DNA from: Pseudomonas fluorescens
GTDB taxonomy: Bacteria; Pseudomonadota; Gammaproteobacteria; Pseudomonadales; Pseudomonadaceae
Direction: 5' to 3'
Assembly (NCBI RefSeq): GCF_902498185.1
Contig: NZ_CABVIX010000001.1
Coordinates: forward strand, 62,001-126,000
DNA: 64,000 nt
The notes beneath the pieces are model-generated. The model was not told where the DNA came from. It made no database searches and was given only the letters and a program-made list of their open reading frames with translations. This document shows, piece by piece, positions 30,590 through 37,483 of this stretch (positions within the stretch are counted from its first letter, which is position 1; every line of letters starts with the position of its first letter). Both the position numbers and the translations under genes were made by a program.

Positions 30590-31387
30590 ATGCTTGTAGA
30601 TTCCCATTGTCACCTTGACCGTCTTGACCTGACCGCCCACCAGGGCTCCCTCGATGCTGCCCTGCAGGCAGCCCGTGCGCGTGGCGTCGGGCACTTTCTG
30701 TGCATAGGCGTCAGCGCCGAGAATGCCGGCGCGGTCAAGGCCTTGAGCGACCGCTACGTCGATGTGGACTGCTCGGTGGGCGTGCATCCGTTGGACCTGG
30801 CGCCGGGGGAGGCGCCAGCGCTGGAATGGCTGTTGCAGGAGTTGTCTCATCCGCATGTGGTGGCCATTGGCGAAACCGGCCTTGACTACCACTACGAGCC
30901 CGAAGCCGCCGAGCTGCAACAGGCGTCTTTCCGTTTGCACCTGGAGGCCTCGCGCATTACCGGCAAGCCAGTGATCGTGCATACCCGTGCCGCGCGGGCG
31001 GACACCCTGGCCCTGCTGCGTGAGGCAAACCTGCCCCAGGCCGGCGTCCTGCATTGCTTCACCGAAGACTGGGGAATGGCCAAGGCCGCACTGGACCTGG
31101 GCTATTACATTTCCCTGTCGGGCATCGTGACCTTCCGTAACGCAGAGGCATTGCGTGATGTGGCGCGTCAGGTGCCCGCGGACCGCCTGCTGGTTGAAAC
31201 CGATTCGCCTTACCTGGCGCCTATTCCGTACCGCGGCAAGCCCAACCTGCCCGAATATGTTCGCGAAGTGGCGGAGTTCGTAGCCCTGGTCCGCGGCGAG
31301 CGCTACGAGCAGCTGGCCGAGCAGACCACGGCCAACTTCAAGCGCCTGTTCCCGTTGGCACGCGTGAACGCTCCAATGTGTCGGTAA
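30590..31387 (+). CDS. tatD: TatD family DNase
   Basis: A 265-aa metal-dependent hydrolase of the TatD/YcfH type. It shows the metal motif DSHCHLDRL, GETGLDYHYE, IVHTRAA, HCFTEDW and the C-terminal ETDSPYLAPIPYRGKPN. The last 50 nt overlap, tail to tail, the response-regulator gene. The final residues VNAPMCR are encoded in that overlap and may not be part of the ancestral protein. This is the YcfH paralogue found downstream of holB/pilZ in other pseudomonads. Confidence 0.92.
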   Translation: MLVDSHCHLDRLDLTAHQGSLDAALQAARARGVGHFLCIGVSAENAGAVKALSDRYVDVDCSVGVHPLDLAPGEAPALEWLLQELSHPHVVAIGETGLDYHYEPEAAELQQASFRLHLEASRITGKPVIVHTRAARADTLALLREANLPQAGVLHCFTEDWGMAKAALDLGYYISLSGIVTFRNAEALRDVARQVPADRLLVETDSPYLAPIPYRGKPNLPEYVREVAEFVALVRGERYEQLAEQTTANFKRLFPLARVNAPMCR

Positions 31388-31991
31388 CTCGCACCAGGGC
31401 CGCCAACGACTGCACTTGCATCTTGCGCATGGCGTTGCCCCGGCGCACCTTCACTGTGATTTCACTCAGGTTCAGCAGCGACGCGACCTGCTTGTTCAGC
31501 AGACCCTGCACCACGAGCCGTACCACGTCCCGTTCTCCCTCGGTCAACGACATCCAGCGGCCCCGCAGCAGCGCGGTGGCCGCTTCGCGCTCGCGGCGCT
31601 CGCGGTCCTGTTCAAGTCCCTGATGGATGGCGTCCAGCAGATCCTGGTCTCTAAACGGCTTGCTCAGGAACTCGATGGCACCGCGCTTGATAGCGGTCAC
31701 GCCCATGGCGATATCACCATGCCCGGTGATGAAGACTACCGGCAGTTCAATGCCCATCCTCAGCATCTGGCGATGAAAATCCATGCCGCTTTGCTCGGGC
31801 ATGCGCACATCCAGTACCAGGCAGCCGGGCGTCTGCTCGATAGGCCTGGCAAGAAACGCCCGCGTGGAGGCGAACGCACGTACCGTCAGTCCGACCGAAG
31901 CCAGCAGGTCTTCCAGCGCCTCGCGCATGGAGCTGTCGTCATCGATCACGTAGACAACAGGTGGTGCGGAGCTGGAGAAAGGGGTTGTCAT
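31338..31991 (-). CDS. FixJ/NarL-type response regulator
   Basis: A 217-aa regulator with an N-terminal receiver domain (acidic pocket VIDDDSS, phospho-acceptor Asp in LVLDVRMPEQSG, FITGHGD, Lys in LSKPF) and a C-terminal LuxR-type helix-turn-helix (LTEGERDVVRLVVQGLLNKQVA then NLSEITVKVRRG). It is coupled to the sensor kinase by an ATGA overlap, so it is the cognate partner. It is the last gene of the minus-strand run that includes the CorA paralogues. Targets are unknown; the CorA operon itself is an obvious candidate. Confidence 0.9.
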   Translation of the reverse strand: MTTPFSSSAPPVVYVIDDDSSMREALEDLLASVGLTVRAFASTRAFLARPIEQTPGCLVLDVRMPEQSGMDFHRQMLRMGIELPVVFITGHGDIAMGVTAIKRGAIEFLSKPFRDQDLLDAIHQGLEQDRERREREAATALLRGRWMSLTEGERDVVRLVVQGLLNKQVASLLNLSEITVKVRRGNAMRKMQVQSLAALVRVTDTLERSRVPTGTGA

Positions 31992-33058
31992 GCAGGCTCC
32001 TTGTCCAGGGTCGGCACGCTGAACCAGAACAGCGCACCCGCGTTTTCATTAGGTCTTGCCGAGATATGACCGCCGTTCGCTTCGACGATCGTTCGGCTGA
32101 TGCTCAACCCGACACCGATTCCTTGCGCCTTGGTCGTCCAGAAGGCCTCGAACAGACGGTCGCGGTCGGCCTCGGCGAGTCCTGTGCCCGAGTCGCAGAC
32201 GCTGAACACGATCATGGCCTGTTCGCAGGCCGAGGCAAGCGTGATGATGCGCCTGCCAGCTGGCGCCGGTGCCGTAGCTTCGATCGCATTGAGCAGGAGA
32301 TTGCCAATCACTTGCTGCACCTGTACCCGGTCGGCCAGCGCAAGAGGCAGCTGCGGGCCTAGTTCGACCTCGAGAGCGATCCCCGCCCGTGCCATTTCAT
32401 TCCTCGACATGGCGATGACCTCCCTGGCCGCCTCGTTGAAGTCAAAGGCCAGGCGTTGTGGCGGTTCGCCCTTGGTCAGGCTGCGCACCCGCGCAATGAT
32501 ATCGCTGGCACGCGTCGCATCGCTGAGAATGCGGTGCAGGGCCAGGCGTGCCTTGTCGAGGTTGGGGGGGTCTTGATCTAGCCAGCGCTGGCACGCATTG
32601 CCGCTGGTCACGATTGCGGCAAGCGGCTGATTGACCTCGTGCGCGATTGAAGTGGTCAGGCCTTCGAGGCTCTTGACCCTGGCGATGCGAAGGAGGCGCG
32701 CTTGGGCATCATGGGCGGCGGCGCGGGCCGCTTCCATCTTCAGTACAAGGTGGGCGGTAATGACGATCGAGACAATACTGATGGTCATGTTGACCAGGCC
32801 GGCGCGATAGTCCCCCTGGGCGGTGATGCCAAAGCTGAGCAGCGTCATGGCTATGCAGGCGCCGCTCAACGTCATCAGATACTGGCGGCCAAGGATCGGC
32901 GCGGCGGTGAGAATCACACCGGCGTAGAACACCGACACTGCGATTTCATAGCTCGTGGCGCTGTCGATGGAGAAGATCGCGGCCATCACTGCCGCCATGA
33001 GGGCGAGCCGAAGGATTGGTCTGGGGGTAGATGTTTCGGGCATGAGGTGCGTTTTCAT
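31988..33058 (-). CDS. sensor histidine kinase (FixL-like transmitter, membrane sensor)
   Basis: A 356-aa kinase with four hydrophobic segments in the first 110 residues and little periplasmic sequence, so the signal is probably sensed in the membrane. A short linker leads to an H-box (SIAHEVNQPLAAI, His about 140) and an HATPase domain with N-box NLLLNAIEA, G1 DSGTGLA and G2 GVGLSISRTIVEANGG. The transmitter resembles FixL/DctB-type kinases. It starts 168 bp after the last CorA gene, possibly read from the same transcript. MPETSTP five codons in is an alternative start; neither has a clear ribosome site. Confidence 0.88.
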   Translation of the reverse strand: MKTHLMPETSTPRPILRLALMAAVMAAIFSIDSATSYEIAVSVFYAGVILTAAPILGRQYLMTLSGACIAMTLLSFGITAQGDYRAGLVNMTISIVSIVITAHLVLKMEAARAAAHDAQARLLRIARVKSLEGLTTSIAHEVNQPLAAIVTSGNACQRWLDQDPPNLDKARLALHRILSDATRASDIIARVRSLTKGEPPQRLAFDFNEAAREVIAMSRNEMARAGIALEVELGPQLPLALADRVQVQQVIGNLLLNAIEATAPAPAGRRIITLASACEQAMIVFSVCDSGTGLAEADRDRLFEAFWTTKAQGIGVGLSISRTIVEANGGHISARPNENAGALFWFSVPTLDKEPA

Positions 33059-33075
33059 CAGTTCATCAGGTATCA

Positions 33076-33102
33076 GGGGCCAGTGATCCGCAGGCTGGCC
33101 CC
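33076..33102 (-). other. stem-loop just upstream of the sensor kinase
   Basis: A perfect 8-bp inverted repeat (GGGGCCAG / CTGGCCCC, 11-nt loop) lies 18-44 bases before the kinase ATG, in the CorA-kinase gap. No T-run follows on the minus strand. It could separate expression of the transporter and regulator parts, or be incidental. Confidence 0.3.
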
Positions 33103-33226
33103 GGCCCAGGTCGGGGCCGATCCTGTGAGCGCGAGGCTACCATGGGGTGGGCGTGCTGGAGTGCTGATCACACACCTTGAAAAGACTGCGCAGGCCAGGG
33201 CATTGCGAAGCCAAGCCGTGGGCGCC

Positions 33227-34126
33227 TCAGCGCAGGGCGCCGGAATGCTTGACCATCAGCACCGGCACCGCGGTCAGCACCATCACTGCGAAGAGCTGGA
33301 TCCACAGCGAGCCCTCCCAGGACAGCTCTGGCATCACCTGAAAGTTCTGCCCATACCAGTTGATCAGTGCAGTGCCCGGAATGAATGCGGCCCACAGGAC
33401 GCTGAATACCTTGGTGACGTTCAGGTCGCTCATCGCCACCGTCTCGCCCGCCGCCCGCCAATGAAACCGCTGCCGTTCCAGCATGAAGCGCGCGCGGCGC
33501 TGTACGCCTTCGATATGGGCGATCAGTTCGTCGACATCCTGGGGACTCACCGCCGATGGGTGGGCTAGTCGTCGGCGCAATCTCAGCGCGGCGTGTTCGA
33601 TGTCGTCCAGAGACTGCAGGACAAAGGACAGCGGCTGATTGAGCGTCGTCAGCCGGTCGTCGACATCCGCCAGGTCTTCGGCGCCCCGCATCCGATCGGT
33701 GCCGGTATTCAGTTGGAAGGCGCGGATGAACCGCATCGAGAGGGACAGGCCCTGGTCGATGCGGTCCAGCACCATGCCGGTCTGGCCAAGCAATTGCTGC
33801 AACAGGACCAGCGCGATCGACTGGGAGCTGCAAGGTGACAACCCCTCGGCCTGGACTCGCTCGAACGCCTGACCGGGTCGTAACACCCGGTGGCCGGTTT
33901 CAACCGTGAACAGCGGATCGGCGTCGTCCCCCTGATGCCACAAAAGATCGGTCACCAGGACCTGGTCGTCCTTGAGCCGAGCGCAGCGTATTCGCAGGGT
34001 TGTGCCTGTTCGCGCGATACGTTCGGGAATCAGGTCTACGCCGTGGAGCAGGCCCAGGTCTTCGAGCGCCTGGGCATCGGCAACGTGCAGCCGCTGCCAT
34101 GCTGGCAGATGGTTTGGTGTGTTCAT
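33227..34126 (-). CDS. CorA-family protein with GQN signature (third paralogue)
   Basis: A 299-aa protein starting MNTPNHLPAWQRLHV. It has a cytoplasmic alpha/beta then long-helix N-terminal domain and two C-terminal transmembrane helices. The first helix ends WYGQNFQVMPEL, where CorA Mg2+ channels have YGMNF; the MPEL that follows is typical of the family. It ends MVKHSGALR. The start is in an ATGA overlap with the second paralogue. Known family role: Mg2+/Co2+ (or Zn2+ for ZntB) channel. With GMN changed, transport and selectivity cannot be assumed. Confidence 0.88.
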   Translation of the reverse strand: MNTPNHLPAWQRLHVADAQALEDLGLLHGVDLIPERIARTGTTLRIRCARLKDDQVLVTDLLWHQGDDADPLFTVETGHRVLRPGQAFERVQAEGLSPCSSQSIALVLLQQLLGQTGMVLDRIDQGLSLSMRFIRAFQLNTGTDRMRGAEDLADVDDRLTTLNQPLSFVLQSLDDIEHAALRLRRRLAHPSAVSPQDVDELIAHIEGVQRRARFMLERQRFHWRAAGETVAMSDLNVTKVFSVLWAAFIPGTALINWYGQNFQVMPELSWEGSLWIQLFAVMVLTAVPVLMVKHSGALR

Positions 34127-35073
34127 CGCATCCACCCCTTGCGCTTGATGTAGAACAGCGGCAACAGGGCGAACATCCCTGTCAGACCCATCACCATCCA
34201 TTCCCCCCAGGGCAGTTCCAGTTCGGGCATGTGCGCGAAGTTCTGCCCGTAGAAAGAAGCCACCAGGGTGGGCGGAGTGAAGACAGCGGTGATCACCGTG
34301 AAGACCTTGACCACCTGGTTCTGCTTGATGTCCATGGTCGTCATCAGCGATTGCTGCAGGTTACGGATCTTGTCGTGCTGAAAGCGTGCATAGCGCCTTA
34401 GGCTCTGGATGTCGGATAGCAGCGTGGGCATGCTCTGCTCGAAGCGGGCTTCGTGGGCGACGCGGCGCAGCCAGCGTGCCGCCCGGGCGAGCATCAGCTG
34501 GCCCTCCACGGCCTTGGCGACCAGCTCTTCCGCTTCACCCAGTGCAATGGCGGTTCCGGCGATATCGGCAACGCCGGCCTGGCGACTGGAGGTCTCGAAG
34601 CCGCCGCTGGCAATGAGGACGGCTTCGCTGCGCTCGTCCAGGCGCGCGGCAATATCGCGGACCGCCACGTGCGCCGCGTCGTTCAGTGCTTCGATGAGTC
34701 TGAACAGTATCTGGCCAGGATCAAGCGCCCGTCCGGCCAGCAGGCTATCGAGCAACTGCCGGCTGGCGTGCTCCAGCGCGCTGATGGGCACGTCACGCTC
34801 GAGGCTGATCAGTACGCCCTTGCTCAACGCGAACACTACGCTGGTCTCCAGGTACTTCTGGTCCTGCTGAATGATCAACTCCACCGGGATGACAATGAAA
34901 TCGCCTTCCTCGGTAGCGGCTCGGCCACGAGGGAGCGCGAGGTCAAGCCGATGCTGACGGTACACGGCGGCCAGTCGCTCGGGCTGGTCCGCACGAAGGC
35001 GCAGCCAGCCGGCCTGCTGCAGCGCATCGGCGTGGGCGTGGTCCGAGGCGAGTCGGGTTTGATGGTCTGTCAT
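34123..35073 (-). CDS. CorA-family protein with GQN signature (second paralogue)
   Basis: A 316-aa protein with the CorA architecture: a soluble N-terminal domain, a long stalk helix (QHDKIRNLQQSLMTTMDIKQNQVVK), two C-terminal helices, the signature loop FYGQNFAHMPEL and a basic end IKRKGWMR. The Met of GMN is Gln. It overlaps its neighbours on both sides by ATGA (single-TM protein upstream, third CorA downstream), which implies equimolar coupled synthesis and possibly a mixed pentamer. Confidence 0.9.
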   Translation of the reverse strand: MTDHQTRLASDHAHADALQQAGWLRLRADQPERLAAVYRQHRLDLALPRGRAATEEGDFIVIPVELIIQQDQKYLETSVVFALSKGVLISLERDVPISALEHASRQLLDSLLAGRALDPGQILFRLIEALNDAAHVAVRDIAARLDERSEAVLIASGGFETSSRQAGVADIAGTAIALGEAEELVAKAVEGQLMLARAARWLRRVAHEARFEQSMPTLLSDIQSLRRYARFQHDKIRNLQQSLMTTMDIKQNQVVKVFTVITAVFTPPTLVASFYGQNFAHMPELELPWGEWMVMGLTGMFALLPLFYIKRKGWMR

Positions 35074-35384
35074 GGCTCGAGCCCTGTGCTGAAGACTTCC
35101 GTCGGGGCGGCGTGGGGTGTGAGGGCGTATTCGCCATACAGATGCAGGCCGGCGAAACTGCCCAGGATCAAGGCATAAAGCACGATGACTGCAATCATGA
35201 TCTCACGCTCTATCTGCGCTGTTCGGGGGCGGCTCGCACGGGCCTGCTCGATAGCCTTGCGGCGCTCCTGCGCGGCCTGGTTCGAATCGTCCTGCAGGGT
35301 AAGGTCGATGTTCCAGACCAGGCCCTGCAGCGTACGGGAGGGGTTGGTGGTGCCTGGTGTCGAGCGGTCAGGGTTGGCGTGCAT
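35070..35384 (-). CDS. small single-TM protein paired with CorA paralogue
   Basis: A 104-aa protein starting MHANPDRSTPGTTNPSR. It has a polar N-terminal half with an amphipathic, charged stretch (NQAAQERRKAIEQARASRPR), one transmembrane helix (MIAVIVLYALILGSFAGLHLY) and a short C-terminal tail. Topology by the positive-inside rule is N-in. A GGAG ribosome site lies 8 nt before the ATG. It is coupled by ATGA to the next CorA gene. I recognise no family. It is analogous in size, topology and position to the 114-aa protein that precedes the first CorA gene. Confidence 0.72.
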   Translation of the reverse strand: MHANPDRSTPGTTNPSRTLQGLVWNIDLTLQDDSNQAAQERRKAIEQARASRPRTAQIEREIMIAVIVLYALILGSFAGLHLYGEYALTPHAAPTEVFSTGLEP

Positions 35385-35446
35385 GTCAGATGCTCCAGGA
35401 AAAGGTGCGGCTGAGGACCGGGATGGGCGGGGGCGGCGGCTTGCCG

Positions 35447-36358
35447 TTAGCGCAACCAGCCGCGGTGCTTCACGTACAGCAGGGGCAACACCGCCAGCAC
35501 AGCCGTGAGCCCGATGATCATGGGCTCGCCGTACTGCCACTCGAGAATGGGCATGTTGGCGATGTTCATGCTGAAGTATGTCGAGATCAGCAGAGCCGGC
35601 AGGAACACCGCGGTAATCACCGAGAAGACCTTGACGATCTGGTTCTGCTTCACGTTCAAGGCCATGTTGTTGGTGGTCTGCAACAGCCGGACGCGGTCGT
35701 GGACGAAGCTCACATGCTCTTCCACTGCCTCGATATCGGCGATCAGCGTCTGGTACAGCGGCTTGAGATTCGCTTCGGCGCATGCCAGGCGCGACAGCAC
35801 ATGCCGGGCGGCGAGTGCCAGTTGCAGCTGGCTTTCGATGCAGTCCGACAGCAACTCCTCCACTTCGCCCAGGCTGAGCTGCGTCGAGACAACGTCGCTC
35901 ACGCCGAAATCCCGGTCACGTGCCTCCAGGCTGTTGAGTACCGAGTTGGTTTGTACCAGGACCTGGCCGAGCGCGTCGTTCAGCGAGTCGAGCAGCTCGT
36001 CCGTGGCGTCGTTCAGGGCCTGCAGGATGACCGCGAAGCTCGCCAGCGCCGTGCTCTCGCGTCCATCGCGTTCAAGCCGTCCCCAGGCTGAGGTCAACGC
36101 CTGTGGGGCAGGGTCGGGCTCGAGCGAAACGAGTCGCTGAGGGCTGAGCACGAAGATTACCCGGCAAGCCTGCCGGCGACCGTTGTCCATGCCCAGGAAC
36201 GTGATCGGGAAGTAGCTGAGGCTGCCATCCTGGCTCAGAGGCCGCTCGTGGATCCGCTGGAGGTCGATGCCCAGGGTCTGCCTGATTTCCGTCACCTGGT
36301 CGGCGGCGACGCCGCTCAGGCGCAACCAGCCGTGGGCGTTTGCATCTGGCAAGCTCAT
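35447..36358 (-). CDS. CorA-family protein with SMN signature (first paralogue)
   Basis: A 303-aa CorA-like protein starting MSLPDANAHGWLRLSG behind AAGGA. It has a soluble N-terminal domain, long helices (DRVRLLQTTNNMALNVKQNQ), two C-terminal transmembrane segments and the end VKHRGWLR. The signature loop reads TYFSMNIANMPIL: the Gly of GMN is Ser and the usual Phe after it is Ile. The start overlaps the stop of the 114-aa membrane protein (ATGA). It is the most divergent of the three paralogues at the filter. Confidence 0.88.
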   Translation of the reverse strand: MSLPDANAHGWLRLSGVAADQVTEIRQTLGIDLQRIHERPLSQDGSLSYFPITFLGMDNGRRQACRVIFVLSPQRLVSLEPDPAPQALTSAWGRLERDGRESTALASFAVILQALNDATDELLDSLNDALGQVLVQTNSVLNSLEARDRDFGVSDVVSTQLSLGEVEELLSDCIESQLQLALAARHVLSRLACAEANLKPLYQTLIADIEAVEEHVSFVHDRVRLLQTTNNMALNVKQNQIVKVFSVITAVFLPALLISTYFSMNIANMPILEWQYGEPMIIGLTAVLAVLPLLYVKHRGWLR

Positions 36359-36699
36359 GGCTGGTTTCCTTCTGGCGCGGGCGTTTGGGGGGATCGGATG
36401 TCGCTCTTCAGTGCGCGGGCACTTTCGTGAAAGCCGGAATGCGAGCCAGAAGTGGAAGAGGTTCGTGTATCCAGTCCGTAGTTGCCCAGATGCAGGGCGC
36501 TGACGGCGAGGATGAGGATTCCCCAGGTGCAGCCGAGCATCGAAAAGGACAGGCGCTCGTAACGTGACCATGACCTGGCCGCAATCGGTGCGTGGGTGCT
36601 GGTCCGACGGGCTGGGCGTGTCCAGATCATTGCGCAGAGACTGTGCGGGGAAGCGACCGCGCTAGTGAAAGGCGCGGAATGGGCGTTGGATGTCGACAT
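36355..36699 (-). CDS. small single-TM protein, first gene of the CorA operon
   Basis: A 114-aa protein with a Ser/Thr/Arg-rich N-terminus, one hydrophobic helix around residues 53-75 (FSMLGCTWGILILAVSALHL) and a polar Ser-rich tail. TGAGG lies about 9 nt before the ATG. It is coupled by ATGA to the first CorA gene. No family recognised. Coding is supported by coupling, membrane helix and parallel with the 104-aa protein, though the biased N-terminus keeps some doubt about the start. Confidence 0.6.
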   Translation of the reverse strand: MSTSNAHSAPFTSAVASPHSLCAMIWTRPARRTSTHAPIAARSWSRYERLSFSMLGCTWGILILAVSALHLGNYGLDTRTSSTSGSHSGFHESARALKSDIRSPQTPAPEGNQP

Positions 36700-36743
36700 G
36701 AGGTTTGCCTCAGGGCACGCGGCCGCCGACGCCCCTCAGGTAT

Positions 36744-36848
36744 TCAGCTAGGGGGGAGCCTCGAGGCCGGTGTCCGATACGATGGAGTCAAGGTGGAAGA
36801 GCAAGCGGGTTCAGGCGCGCTCTGGCGCCAATGGGGATCGGGGTCCAT
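36744..36848 (-). CDS. putative leader peptide MDPDP..., MgtL-like, upstream of CorA operon
   Basis: A 34-codon frame starting MDPDPHWRQSAPEPACSS and ending LPPS, with eight prolines. A strong GGAGGA lies 7 nt before the ATG, better than most sites in the window. It ends 44 nt before the first gene of the operon. Enterobacterial MgtL begins MEPDPTPLP; its acidic-Pro stretch destabilises ribosomes when Mg2+ is low and so switches on mgtA. The same arrangement of residues before a CorA-family operon suggests a cation-sensing leader. This is inference from motif, ribosome site and position; no homology beyond the motif is claimed. Confidence 0.5.
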   Translation of the reverse strand: MDPDPHWRQSAPEPACSSTLTPSYRTPASRLPPS

Positions 36849-36948
36849 GGGACTGTCCTCCGTGCTGAGGGGTTACGAGGATCTGGTGGAAGCGAGGAAA
36901 GTCTTGCATCCCCGGTTGCCGGATGCCAGTAAGCATTGAGATAGCACG

Positions 36949-36966
36949 GCTATACCAAGGTATAGC
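36949..36966 (-). promoter_or_regulatory. palindrome containing sigma-S-like -10 of the CorA operon
   Basis: A perfect 8-bp inverted repeat GCTATACC-AA-GGTATAGC. Read leftward it contains CTATACC, close to the sigma-S -10 CTATACT, with no recognisable -35. A start near 36952 would give a leader of about 100 nt before the MDPDP frame. The palindrome itself could be an operator. Confidence 0.4.
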
Positions 36967-36992
36967 GCCTGCCTGAGGGCAAAACGCCGGGC

Positions 36993-37026
36993 AAAAAAAA
37001 CCCGGGTTCTGGGGGGTGAATCCGGG
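36993..37026 (-). terminator. intrinsic terminator of rgsA
   Basis: On the minus strand a 9-bp stem with one mismatch (CCCGGATTC / GAACCCGGG) and an 8-nt C-rich loop is followed immediately by eight T. No protein gene ends here, so it marks a non-coding transcript. Confidence 0.85.
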
Positions 37027-37112
37027 TCAAGACCATTAGGAGTAAAACAAAGGTACACGGTCCCTGGGCACCTTCATCAGCGCGCTGCATGGGGGGATGC
37101 GCGGCGCTGACA
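36993..37112 (-). ncRNA. rgsA: RgsA small RNA
   Basis: A minus-strand transcript unit of about 120 nt. A sigma-S-like -10 (CGATACTT, 37125-37118) predicts a start near 37112, and an intrinsic terminator with eight T ends it at 36993. It has no open frame with a ribosome site. RgsA (P16) is a roughly 120-nt, RpoS- and Gac-dependent Hfq sRNA. In P. aeruginosa it maps between tatD and a TetR gene (PA2958.1), the same place as here. The assignment rests on context, size, promoter type and terminator, not on alignment. Confidence 0.7.
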
Positions 37113-37117
37113 TGTGA

Positions 37118-37125
37118 AGTATCGG
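37118..37125 (-). promoter_or_regulatory. sigma-S-like -10 of rgsA
   Basis: CGATACTT on the minus strand matches the sigma-S extended -10 CTATACTT at 7 of 8 positions. No good -35 is seen, as is common for RpoS promoters. I did not find a GacA box upstream. Confidence 0.5.
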
Positions 37126-37483
37126 CCATGATCGGCATGACGCCACCGATGGCTGGTCGTTTTTTAAACAGATTTGGAATACACGGCCGGTTGCTGAAAC
37201 GCTCAGCGCATGACGATGTCTTCACCCGATTGAATATCACCCGGACAATCGGCCTGAATGGGTGGAGAATCAGCTCCTCGGGTCCAGGCAAACCTTCTCG
37301 CGGTCAGAACGTGCCGCCCCGCGCAAGCGCCGTGGCGACGGCACATCGGCTGGCTGGTGCCCGTAAAAGCGGGTGTGAAAACAGCTCGAACTCATCATGA
37401 AACATAGCCATGATCGGAAGATCCGTGCAATTTCCCGCAAGTTAGGCATAATAATCCGCTTCGATTTTCATCCAGTCCTTCTT
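37126..37483. other. intergenic region between rgsA and the TetR gene
   Basis: About 360 bp without a supported gene. It should hold the rgsA upstream regulatory sequence (leftward) and the TetR promoter (rightward). CATAAT at 37447-37452 is a possible TetR -10, but I see no matching -35. No repeat or mobile-element remnant is evident. Confidence 0.5.

Noticed and set aside
36950..37291. A 113-codon minus-strand frame covering the rgsA unit
   Set aside because: It crosses the sRNA promoter and terminator, lacks a ribosome site and reads through the stem and T-run as codons; better explained as non-coding.
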